A stretch of 20,788 bases of DNA from Rhizophagus sp. LPA8_4_AMF. Lineage: Eukaryota; Glomeromycota; Glomeromycetes; Glomerales; Glomeraceae. Each line of letters starts with the position of its first letter. Within the stretch, counting starts at the first letter, position 1. The DNA is taken from the NCBI GenBank assembly GCA_021464525.1, contig JADRCO010001265.1, positions 1 through 20,788 of the forward strand, read 5' to 3'. The position numbers and the translations under genes were made by a program. The notes beneath the pieces are model-generated. The model had not been told where the DNA came from. It saw nothing but the letters and a program-made list of their open reading frames with translations, and ran no database searches. This document shows positions 1 through 9,787 of this stretch, in pieces.

Positions 1-140
1 TATAAAATTAATTTTATTTTATTATATTAAAACAGATGAAAATTAACCAATTATTGTGTTAAAATGATTTGTAGTCTTTTTTTTAAGTGATATTTGATAT
101 CATGCATTTAACAAAAATAGTTCTTTATTTTTTCTTTTTA

Positions 141-212
141 GATTTATTTAAACACTAAGGCTAGAGTAGTAAAAATATTTTAAAGATTCTTTAGTTTGTA
201 ATTTAAATAATT
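141..212 (+). repeat. 72 bp dispersed element, copy A
   Basis: Contains the core AACACTAAGGCTAGAGTAG followed by an AT-rich spacer and TTAGTTTGTAATTTAAAT. The same order of motifs recurs about 120 bp downstream (copy B) and, inverted, just 3' of the intact kinase (copy C). Because copy C lies in the kinase 3' flank, copies A and B may be the 3' flank of a lost plus-strand family member. That origin is an inference. Confidence 0.7.
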
Positions 213-260
213 CCTTTATTTATATCTTATCAAAATATAAAATATATGTATTCTCTTTTT

Positions 261-332
261 AGAATTATTTAAACACTAGGGCTAGAGTAGTAAATATTTT
301 ACAAATTTCTTAGTTTGTAATTTAAATAAATC
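261..332 (+). repeat. 72 bp dispersed element, copy B
   Basis: Nearly the same as copy A: AACACTAGGGCTAGAGTAG, an AT-rich spacer, then TTAGTTTGTAATTTAAAT. Head-to-tail spacing between the copies is about 120 bp, and the AT-rich spacer after copy A is only loosely similar. This is a short tandem duplication. Confidence 0.7.
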
Positions 333-510
333 TTTTTTTTTATAACCTTTCAAATTATTTAATATAAATTATCAAATAAATAATATAAGTATATAAAATC
401 ATTTCCAATGCATAAAATTAAAAAGAAATAGGGTAATATGTTTTATACTTATTTCAATGGCTGAACATTTTTAATTTATATTGATTGTTAACTTTTTTTT
501 CAATATTATT

Positions 511-720
511 TGATATTTTGTTAACATAAGGAACAACACCAAGGAAATCTGCTGGATTATATGACATATCAGTTATTTTCCTAGATAAACCCAAGTTTGC
601 TAACTTTATTATGATGTACAAGTACATTTATGCTTGTTAAAATGAATCTTTATCTACAAAAAATAATTCAAATCCTTTTTCTTTAATTTTGAATGAGTGA
701 TGAGTGGCTTTTCCAATGCA
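511..720 (-). pseudogene. decayed protein-kinase fragment (catalytic loop to activation segment)
   Basis: On the minus strand one frame reads NVLVHHN and, after a one-base shift, IKLANLGLSRKITDMSYN followed by LGVVPYV. This matches the order of a kinase catalytic loop, DFG-like motif (NLG here, the Asp lost) and the PYxxP/E region of fungal RGC-type kinases. Upstream, a garbled HRDxHS-like stretch and a KEKGFE segment fit the αE helix end. Frameshifts, stop codons and the missing DFG Asp make this a dead fragment. It is short, so the assignment rests on motif order alone. Confidence 0.5.
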
Positions 721-1080
721 GGTCATCCAGATCCATTAATTCAAGAAATTTTCTTGCTGCATTGATTGAATTAGGAGAAATCTAACTAATTTATGTTGAT
801 AATATACACACTTTACTATTTATTTGTTTAGTATTCATATTATAACTATCATGAAAGCAATTTTAAAATGTATCAGAATCATCATGTCTTCAAAAATCCT
901 TCCAAATGAAATTGGCAAGTATTTCATGATCTTTTTCAAGATTAGACGCATTTATCCAAAATTGATTCTACAATATATTGCTTTATTAGTTACTAAATTT
1001 ACCATCATTTATATACATTTTTTTAATTACATTAGAAATTCCCTTTGGAGTAATATTTGTGCATCCTGCAGCACATAATA

Positions 1081-1800
1081 TCACACATCATGCTCACGAT
1101 TCATGTTTTTGAAATTCTTGGTTTGAATTATAGATTTACCAATATGAGTTAATAACTCAATTATATTGCTTTTTTGCCACATCCAACTCTGAAATATTTG
1201 ATGCCATTCAATAGATCCACCCACTGTTCTTTTTAAAATGTAGTTTAAATAAATACTCCATAATCGTTCTATCACAGTCTGCAACTGTACATTTATTAGG
1301 TATAGAAATTTGTAATAAAAGAATCATTTTACTTGATTCCTGTAAGGTTCTAGGGGATTGGTAGCAAATAATGCATCACCTGAGATAGATTTTAGAATTC
1401 CTGTTTGATGCCAAACAGCATTTGGTGAAGTGTCTTCATATTTAGCAACAATTTGATGATTATTCTGATAAATTGTAATTGAAAATAAATCTTTGTTTAC
1501 ATGTTGTAAAAAAAACTCATTGCTTTCTTTTATATTTATAAAATAATGATACTGAATAATTTTGACCAATTTTATTTGTATTGAATTGAATAAATTTGCC
1601 AAGACATCCAACAAAAATGGATATGTTTTCTAATTCAATAATAAAAGGATGAAATAAAACTCCTCCTAATAGCTTTGAACTGTTTCAGGTTGGTTTAAAC
1701 CTAAATAGAAAAGTCCAGCATATTTTGTTTTAGTACTATAGGTTTAATTGGTAAACAGAAGTAATGGCATTAGAAGCACTTTCAGCAATACTACTACTAT
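1081..1800 (-). pseudogene. decayed coding sequence, family not recognised
   Basis: Several minus-strand frames look like former protein but are split by frameshifts and stops. From 1320 down to 1081 are overlapping open frames rich in W, C and charged residues. From 1614 down to 1324 there is a 96-codon frame with SPNAVWHQTGILK and a following SGDALF. From about 1760 to 1620 are YLGLNQPETVQ and LLGGVLFHPFIIELENIS in different frames. Amino-acid composition is far from the K/N/I/F bias expected of random AT-rich frames. The P-x-x-W...G...LF spacing loosely recalls FYRC-type domains, but this is weak. It may or may not be one gene with the kinase fragment downstream. Confidence 0.4.
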
Positions 1801-2542
1801 AACCCTTTTCTTCACAAATATAACCAGGCTATAAAGTACTATGAACATGACGAACTATATGAATATTAAAGGATTTTTGTTGAGTTGTAACATAACTTCA
1901 AGATTAAGGTACAAAGGAATAAGATAAAGGGTGTTTCTAGAAAAAATCAACCAGTCACGTATATATGAACCATCATCATGAAATTATTAGGTAGATCAGT
2001 CCACGTAATTCCATATAGATTAGTTTAGAAATATGTGGAATTCCATACATTTCCATATATTTTCACTAAATATTAATCTTTAAGCACTTCTCGTAGAGGA
2101 ACAAACAATTACTATAGTAATATCATCTAATAAATAAATTTCAATTTCTAATAATATATATTCGCCAATTCAGTCTAAAAATCTTTACAATTTAACATAC
2201 AGAAATTATTGATATTATTTCCATGTGCAATTTGATATTGTATGTCGCAATTCACAATTCATTTCATACATTGTTAATTACTTAGATTTACATTATTTCA
2301 TAAATATCTCATGTAGTAAATTTATAGTTTTGCATTCAATACTTTCAAAATTGATAAATTTTTGTAATTAGTTAAAGATATAAAATATATCATTCTTTAA
2401 TTATTATTTTGTCTCCGTAAGGTAAAAGCAATATTATAATACTGTATCACAAAAATTTAAAGATATTTAAGCATACTATTTATTATTGTACTACGCGTAA
2501 TAGCAGCCATATATATATTTTTTTGTTGCTGTATACTTATAT
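1801..2542. other. AT-rich spacer, nothing recognised
   Basis: No gene, RNA or repeat could be supported. The right end (2535-2542, ACTTATAT) is the left target-site copy of the foldback element that follows. Confidence 0.55.
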
Positions 2543-3146
2543 ATAGGGATGGCAACGGTCGGTCATAACCGGTCAAGAACCTTTGACTGACTGACTGCCT
2601 GACCGACCAGCTGACCGACCCTTATCAAAATAATTAAAAAAAAGTTGCAAAACTGTTTTTTATTAAATATTTCATAAAAAGAAACATTTTTGCAAATGTT
2701 TTTAATCGGTTTAACAAAAAAACGTTGCGAAAACATTTTTTATTAATAATTTCATAAAAAAAATGTTTTCGCACTTTTTTTACAGCTGATTTCAAAAAGG
2801 TTGGGATACTTAGCAAATTTTAAAGAACTCGGAAATATACGATAAAGCTCAAAATAAGAAAAAATTATACCGCCATTCTCGGAACAATACTCCAAAATTA
2901 GTGCATAATTTTTATTTTATATCAAGCTTTACCAAATATTTCCAAGTTCTTTAAAATTGCTAAGTGTCCCAACCTTTTTAAAATCAGCTATAATAAAAAA
3001 GTTGCAAAATGGTTGGTTAAAGGATCGGCCAGACCGGTCGGTCAAACCGTCAGTCAAACGGTCGGTCAGAAATCTTTGACCGACCGGTATCAGTCATGGT
3101 CATGACTGGTCATAACTGGTTAATGACCGTGACCATTGCCATCCCT
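2543..3146. mobile_element. foldback DNA transposon / hAT-like MITE
   Basis: The ends are inverted: AGGGATGGCAACGGTC at 2545 and, reading inward from 3146, AGGGATGGCAATGGTC. An 8 bp direct repeat ACTTATAT lies at 2535-2542 and 3147-3154, two bases short of the left terminus, probably because of slippage in the TA run. Inside each end is a series of GGTC/GACC units. The centre is a second long imperfect inverted repeat (2783-2848 against 2924-2990) around a ~75 bp loop. There is no transposase. An 8 bp duplication fits the hAT superfamily; the family call is otherwise an inference. The minus-strand open frame inside (2634-2816) is AT-rich noise. Confidence 0.8.
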
Positions 3147-4152
3147 ACTTATATGCAAGCTATTTAAGGATAGAATTAAATCTTTATTTAATTTAATAAG
3201 GCAATATTAGAGGTTTTTTTATTTCATGTTAAATTATTTCATTTACAGTATGAACAGAATTATTATTTATCTATAAAAGTAAAAAATATAAGATAATAAG
3301 CTTTTTTTTTAAAAAAAAACAAATTTAAACTAATAGGTTATTTGAGTCTAGTAGTCCAAAAAAAAAAAATAAATAATGATATGCAATTGTAATAGTGAAT
3401 TATGATTAACATAATATAAATTATAACAGTTTTTAAATTGTTAATAAACTACTAATATGAAATATCTTAAAAAAAAAATTATTTTGTCCGATAAAATATT
3501 AAATAATTCCATTTCTAAGAAATGATCTCACATTCTCATGCCTACTGCTTTATGACATTTTTTTTCTAAAAAAAAAAAAAATTGATGTTGAGAGTAGCAT
3601 TATTAAAATGCATTACTCATTTTAAAACTTTTTAGGAAAAAAATTAATAAGTGCATGTAAAATAGACTGAATGATAATGTTCAACCTCTAACATAAATAT
3701 AAAAGCAACGTCATTTTCCAGAAGGTAATAATTATTCTAAGTTTACAATATGGTAAGACTATTTTATAATAAAGTAAGGGCTTATTGTAAAATTTATATT
3801 ACATATCACCATGAATCATAAACTTTAAACCAAACAGTTTAGCTAACTTCAAAATATAACAATTTATATTTATGTTGAATTGGTTTTAATTCTGAATTTT
3901 ATAAATACTCCATAAAGAAACAAATTTATTTTTAAAAAAAATAATTTATATAATAACTAAATTGAATGAATAATTTAAATTACAAACTAAGAAACTTTGC
4001 AGAACTTTTTATCTTGCTACTCTAATCTTAGTGTTCTAAACTTATTCAGAAAAAATATAAAATATAAAATAAATTCAAATAAATCAAAATTTTATAAAAA
4101 TTTAGTAATTTAATATCATAGAAAATTAAAATATTAAATACTATCAGGAATT
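3147..4152. other. AT-rich spacer 3' of the kinase
   Basis: Dominated by runs of A and T with no persistent coding frame. It contains copy C of the dispersed element (3971-4050) and presumably the kinase 3' UTR and polyadenylation region near its right end. Nothing else was recognised. Confidence 0.55.
3971..4050 (-). repeat. dispersed element copy C, inverted, in the kinase 3' flank
   Basis: On the minus strand it reads GAACACTAAGATTAGAGTAG, an AT-rich spacer, then TTAGTTTGTAATTTAAAT, matching copies A and B at the left edge in the opposite orientation. It begins about 100 bp after the kinase stop codon, so it could be part of the 3' UTR or terminator region carried with this gene family. 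Confidence 0.65.
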
Positions 4153-6228
4153 TCACAATTCATCTTGAAGATTTGGATTATTATGTATTTCATTTTCATC
4201 TATAAGATAAATAAATTAGAAATTATGATATTATTTAATTGATATGTTTGTGTATTTTACAGTAAATACCTTTGAGATTGATATTCTTTATCTGTTGTTG
4301 CATTGTTTCAATTTTATAATCACTTTGAACATCTAAAAATTAATAAGTTAATTATAAAACAATAATAATGATGAAGCAATTTGCTATTTTAAAAGATTTA
4401 AATATTAGTAAAATTAGTACCTTTAAAAATACCACTCATTTTTGATGTACTATAATTTTTCCAATTACTTGACTTATTCAAATCATCAACTATAAACCAA
4501 AAATCAATTAATAATATAATTAATAAATATAATATCATATATAAATTTAATAGACACTTACTATTATCAGGAATATGAAAGTTATCATATGATTTACTAT
4601 AAAATGCTACAAAAAACTAATATCATTAGGTATTATAAGTAATAACTTTCAAATAAAATTGTTCATTCATACCTTCTTGTTCTTCTATTATTATAATTGA
4701 GAAATTGAAAAAAAAATAAAAATTTTATATTAATATTTTGAATTTATGAATAATGATAAATATATATAATAATTAATACCTTCTGTTGCATTTTTCGGTT
4801 CAGAAAAAAATTCAAATTGATGAACTTTACTTGTAAATAATCTGCTACTTACGTAGTTTTTTTTAAAACTACTTGTTATATATATTTCAAAATCTTTATT
4901 TATTCCCAATTGAGTTGGTTCATTTGATTTTTTTAAATAATATAAATTAATTTCATTTAATTTTTCATACAGTGTATAAACATCAGGTCTTTTCAATGGG
5001 TCAGCATCCCAACATTGTTTCATTAAACTTTCATATTCTAAAGGAGTTCCTGGTACTGTTCTTGGCCTTATACCATTAATAATATTTGTTGCAAGATAAT
5101 AGTCATGTTCATAATTAAAAAATGGTGGATATCCAGATGAAATTTCCCACATAAGTATCGCAATACTATAAATATCAGATGCTTTTGTAGTCTGATTTCC
5201 AGCAATAACCTCAGGTGCTATATAAGGAAGATTTCCATATATACTTTTTAATGGTTTATCCGCGGGGCCACAAAATCCAAAATCACTAATATTCCAACTC
5301 TGATTTAATACTGAAAATAATATATTTCCAGGATGCAAATCTCTATGAATTGTATTCTCGTTATGAATATCATCAAGTGTATAAGCTATATCAACAGCAA
5401 TTTGAATTCTTTCTTTCCATGTAAGTAGATTATGATTTTGTTGTAAATATTCCCTTAAATTTACATTCATTATATTCAATACAAGCATGAAATTTCCATT
5501 TGATGGATCTTGTGTTAAACCATAACAGTCAACAATACGTGGCCATTTATTGCTTATAATTAAATGTGATTTAGCCTATAAAAAAAAACAATTTTTAAAA
5601 AATTTTCGTATTGAGAATTCTAATTATATACTTCTGAATTACAAACCTCTTCAAACCAACTTTGATTTGCATTTTCAACATTGTCTAATTTTTTAAGTAT
5701 TACTTTTTGTCTTCCAAATTTTTTTAATTGTTGTTTCCTAGAATCCCATTCAATATAACACCCATCAATCCAATCTGCTTTATAAATTTCGGAAAATCCA
5801 CCTTCTTTTAGGTATTTAATGTTTTCTAAATTATTGTATGGAATCCATTCAACTATTTTATTTGGTCTCAGTGTTTCTATTTGGCATTTTTGTATTAAAT
5901 TATCAATATTATCATTTCCAGACGTCCAATTTGAAAAACTTGCTTTTAAATAATTTCGAATACAATATTCACAAAATAATGTAGCTAAGCATTCTTGGTT
6001 ACAATTTTCGCAAATTCTTTTTATTCCTGAATTCTTAGTTACGTCATAAGTTTCAGTTATTTTTTTTATTGCTTCAGTTTTTTCATCTTTTGTAAGAGAT
6101 TTATCAGCAAGAAGTGTTTGTTTTTGAAATTCAAATTGTTTGTGTATATCGTTATAAATAGTAGTATCTATTAATGTACGTGCTCTATTAAGTGCTGCCC
6201 ACATTACTTCATTTCGAATATTAGACAT
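4153..6228 (-). CDS. protein kinase, Rhizophagus-type expanded family, 7 exons, 537 aa
   Basis: Predicted cytosolic signalling kinase phosphorylating unknown substrates. Exons, in order: 6228-5647, 5575-4780, 4684-4673 (12 nt), 4606-4562, 4489-4421, 4332-4270, 4199-4153. All introns are GT-AG, 66-95 nt, and the frame stays open across every junction. Residues 73-89 form the CENC...CEYC segment, a possible metal-binding motif typical of this family. The kinase domain runs from about 128 to 370: Gly-rich loop GGFSEIY (143-149), putative ATP Lys179, IHRDLHPGNIL (270-280, Asp273 catalytic), DFG (292-294), APE (314-316), the conserved Asp328 and a late DPLKRPD. All key residues are present, so it should be active. 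The tail carries NATEEEQEAFYSKSY and IPDN repeats of the family. It lies directly downstream of a dead paralogue on the same strand. The tail ends a few codons early relative to what I remember of relatives. Confidence 0.9.
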
Positions 6229-6878
6229 AATGCAATCTTATATTGTCCTTTAATAAACTAAGAAATTTGTAGAAAAGAAGGTTCAGTTTCGTGATCGGCA
6301 TTTGATTAACTTTGATTAAATTAGCAGTTAGGTGTAACAAAATATTACGCCATGGCAGATCAACCACTATATCGAGATTTATTAAAAACTAATTTTCATA
6401 AATACAGGCTAATTGGATTGTAAATTTATTAAGTTTTTTCAGTAGTTATATATTTTTCTCCGGAAATAAAATAGATATTTTTTGAACATTACAAAAATTG
6501 CACTCTTTCATCTTTAAAACATCATAACAATTTATTGTACCATGTAAGAAAGAAATATTGACGACTCAAAAATTTTTTTATACCAGTCACCGGAAATGTC
6601 ACACGCAGATCATTTACATATTAATCATTTAATCTGTCAAATTCTTATGTACCACGTTCATGTGAATTAAAAATTAATAGATTATCATGTGTTCCATCAA
6701 CTTTAATCTTTACTTTCTCATTTTGTTAATAAAAAAATTTTTTATTCATATGTACTGAAAAATCGCTTTAAAAACTAGCTTTTTTTCTAGATCTAAGTTG
6801 AGATAAGAAGAAATATATAGTTTTAACAGTAGTAATATATGTAAAATTGCGATAAGAAAAATTAAATGATAAATATTT
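6229..6878. other. spacer between the live kinase and its dead paralogue; kinase promoter region
   Basis: Should contain the promoter of the minus-strand kinase (ATG at 6228). No clear TATA or other defined site was assigned. A 23-codon plus-strand frame starts at 6352 in a perfect GCCATGG context, but nothing downstream continues it. Confidence 0.45.
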
Positions 6879-7575
6879 TCATTTTATTGTTATACTTGTC
6901 ATTCTTTGAGCTAATTTGTTAATCTTTTCAATTATCCTAGTTTTATAAAATATTTGAATACATGTAAGATTAATTTCCCTATTTCCAGGTGGTCTCATGA
7001 AATTGCTGTTAATACTTTGAAACCTGAAAAAAGAAAATATAATGAGATAGTATATTTTTCAAGATTAATTCAGTTGTCACTATTTAAACATTAAATTCTT
7101 CTTATTATCATCTATAAAAAATAATATTGTTTGTGTAAAACAAAATTACCTTCTCAAATTACCTGAATCGTTAATGTCATCAGCTAGAAACAAAAATTAA
7201 TTAATAAATAGATTAATCTTAATAAATACTTATCGATATAAAGATTTTATATGGTTTATTATAAAATGCTACATGAAATATTACAGTATATAAATGAATG
7301 AAGATTTTTCATCATTTATATATATTTAACACCTTGTTCTGTGATTATTTAAATTTATAAAAAAATCTATTGACTTTAAGATTATAGAATATCATAAAAG
7401 TAATACGTAATAATACATTTTGTTGCACTTTTTTTTCAGAATATGATGAAACTTTCTTGTATATAAACTTCTCGTTCCATATTACTTGTTTTATTTATTT
7501 CAAATTTTTAATTTCTGATTGTTTATTTAAATGAATTTAATTTTTCCCAAAGTATACGAGCATCAGAATCAGAAT

Positions 7576-8622
7576 TTTAATTAAATAAAAAAAAAATAAT
7601 GCATATTAAGTTTTATAAAAGTTGCAAAATTTTAAATTTCAAATACAATCGATATAGAATTCCGCGTCAAAAAAATTCCTTTCTTTGCTGTGCGTGGCGA
7701 TCGCGGCGTGAGGGTAGTACTATGGTTACATCTATTATGAGATAATTTTTCAGCGGCGTCATTAATATACTAATAAACAAAACAACATCCTTAGATGGAT
7801 AGAAACAATCCACTTACTCAAGTGAGTTTAACCACAGAAGTATCAACATAAAATATGGTGATGATGACGCTAATTAATTACACTTTTATATTTCCTTTCA
7901 AAGAATGTCTTTTATAGCTTTAATTTATTAGATAATGATTTAAATTCACTTATCTCATTTAAAAAAATAAAATAAAATAATTGCACAATAAAAAACGCAA
8001 AGATAAACCCTCAAAATTTTTTTTATTTTTTACTTTGAAAAAAAAAAGATATCTAGATCTGAGAAATCGGGAATTTGTAAATTGGATAAGTTGAAGAAAT
8101 TTCTGTGCTATAAATTGGTGATACTCTCTTATCTTTGATCGATTGATTTTTTTTTGTAATATGATTTTATAATGATTAATTTACGTAATATTTGGAAAAT
8201 TTTAATATAATAGTGGATTATTAATTTGTACGTAATTTTATCTAGAAAATAATAATAGGTTTATTTTTTTCTTTCTTTACATAATAAGAAGGCGGGCTTA
8301 ACTTTTATATTAGTATATTCTTTTTTTACCCGGGTCTTATACAAAAATCCTGGTTCAAAAATTGAATAATACCCGGGGTACTTTGTGAGATACTGGGTAT
8401 TATATAAGGGGTATGAAATATAATTTTTACCAGAATTAAGCTAAAAGTTACCAAAATTAAGGTGGGGTACTAATCAAGGGTAAAATTTTGTACCTAGTAA
8501 AATACCCGGGTCTTATAAAATGGGGTACGCTCAAAGAGGGATACTATATGCAGTGCTAGACCGTAATTTTAATATAAAAACTTTTGATTATTAACTTTTA
8601 AAACTTTTTAAATTACGAACCT
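7576..8622. other. unrelated DNA replacing the kinase core of the pseudogene
   Basis: About 1.05 kb with no kinase similarity, sitting exactly where the catalytic half of exon 2 should be. It includes a small GC-rich patch near 7690-7715 (with GCGATCGC), AT-rich sequence, and the TACCC-rich repeat region 8327-8530. No clear outer inverted repeats or target duplication were found, so insertion plus deletion, or rearrangement, are both possible. Confidence 0.5.
8327..8530. repeat. TACCC/GGGTA-rich cryptic repeat with internal inverted repeats
   Basis: TACCCGGGTCTTATA occurs twice in direct orientation (8327-8341 and 8503-8517). ATAATACCC near 8370 pairs with GGGTATTAT about 20 bp further on. 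Variants of GGGGTAC, GGGTA and TACCC fill the rest. It looks like a decayed short transposon or cryptic satellite; the family was not recognised. Confidence 0.5.
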
Positions 8623-9198
8623 CTTCAAACCAACTTTGATCCGCATTTTCAATACTTCCTAATCTTTTAAGTATTACTTCTTGCATTCCCAATCTTTTTA
8701 ATTGTTTTTCTTTAGAATCCCATTCAATATAATGTCCATCAATCCAAATTGCCGTATAAATTTCAGAGTATCCGCTTTCTGCTAAATAGTTAAATTTTTT
8801 AATTTATCGGTTCAACTATCATGCCAGGTTCAAGTGTTTCCATCTGACATTCTTGTATTAAATTATCAATATCATCATTTCCAGACGTCCAATTTGAAAG
8901 ATTTGCTTTAAATAATTTCGAACACAATATTCACAAAATAATGTAGCCAAACATTCTGTTACAATTCTCACAAATTCTTTTTGTTCCTGGATTATTACGA
9001 ATTTTAGCTCTATCGTAAGCTTTAGTTATTTTTTTTATTGCTTCAGTTTTTTCATTTTCTGTAAGAGATTCATCAGCAAGAAGTGTTTTGTTTTTGAAAT
9101 TCAAAATGTTTGTGAATGTCATTGTAAATATTATTATTCGTTAATGCAATTGTTTTATGAATTGACGCTAAAATTACTTCGATCCTATTGTCAGACAT

Positions 9199-9787
9199 AG
9201 TATAATCTTTTATTAGTAATTGAAATTAAAAAAGTCATAGAAATCTCCAATTATAGCAATTATACGCAGAAAAACTTCAAATTTTTACCAGAAAAACTCC
9301 GAATTATATGCAAGTATAACATAAACTTAAAATTATGTTACATACGGGGTTGAAAATTTTTTTAAAGTGCAGAAAATGGCGTATTTATAGTTTTACTAAA
9401 CTATATTAAAGCTGTTTTCATAATATTTATGGATCAAAATTTAACCAGAGCCGGTAAGTCAAGACGTCTGAATGAGCATTTAGGGCCGGAATTACATAAT
9501 GCCAGCTGGAATTAACCGAAAAGGAAATATTGGCATTATTTCATAAAATTCTGAGACCTTTCCTTTTATACATATTTCGGGTCCTCATTTTCCCACGAGC
9601 AACAAAACATTATACAACATCACACACATTGTGAAACCTGGCTACCATTTACTATCATGAATTTATTTTACAATGATGATGATAAATTTTATAGCAAATC
9701 AGCAAATGGTAGACACATATAAATAAGCACCAAGTGTCAAAGCAAAATGAAATTTATCAATATATTCGTTTTTTTTTTTTTGATAAA
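9199..9787. other. intergenic region upstream of the aldo-keto reductase
   Basis: Lies between the start of the minus-strand pseudogene and the plus-strand reductase, so it should hold the reductase promoter. A 28-codon plus-strand frame (9429-9515) with balanced composition lies in a locally GC-richer patch and is of unknown meaning. A T-run sits immediately before the reductase ATG. No specific promoter element was assigned. Confidence 0.45.

Larger units (their letters stand above)
1..510. other. AT-rich stretch without a recognisable gene
   Basis: No sustained coding frame is visible on either strand. The notable content is the pair of tandem repeat copies at 141-212 and 261-332, listed separately. 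The remainder is AT-rich sequence with homopolymer runs. Confidence 0.6.
6879..9198 (-). pseudogene. broken kinase paralogue lacking the catalytic core
   Basis: The ATG at 9198 opens a frame matching exon 1 of the neighbouring kinase (shared FEFQKQ, EKTEAIKKI, RICENCN, WTSGND, QSWFEE). There are at least three single-base shifts: near 9090 (extra A), near 8953 (missing A in the Cys segment) and near 8910. The exon ends at 8622 with a donor-like GTTCGT. The next exon's first ~600 nt, which should hold the HRD, DFG and APE motifs, is absent. Homology resumes at 7575-7403 (WEKLN onward, with stops), then 7270-7220, 7183-7150 (DDINDSGNLR) and 7023-6879. The last three still splice in frame, and the final exon is 47 codons. 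It cannot encode a kinase. The 3' end belongs to a slightly different subfamily tail than the live gene. Confidence 0.8.

Noticed and set aside
824-1078. 84-codon plus-strand open frame rich in I, F and K
   Set aside because: Antisense to decayed coding sequence, with composition expected of AT-rich noise.
2634-2816. 60-codon minus-strand open frame
   Set aside because: Lies within the arms of the foldback element and is composed of its internal repeats.
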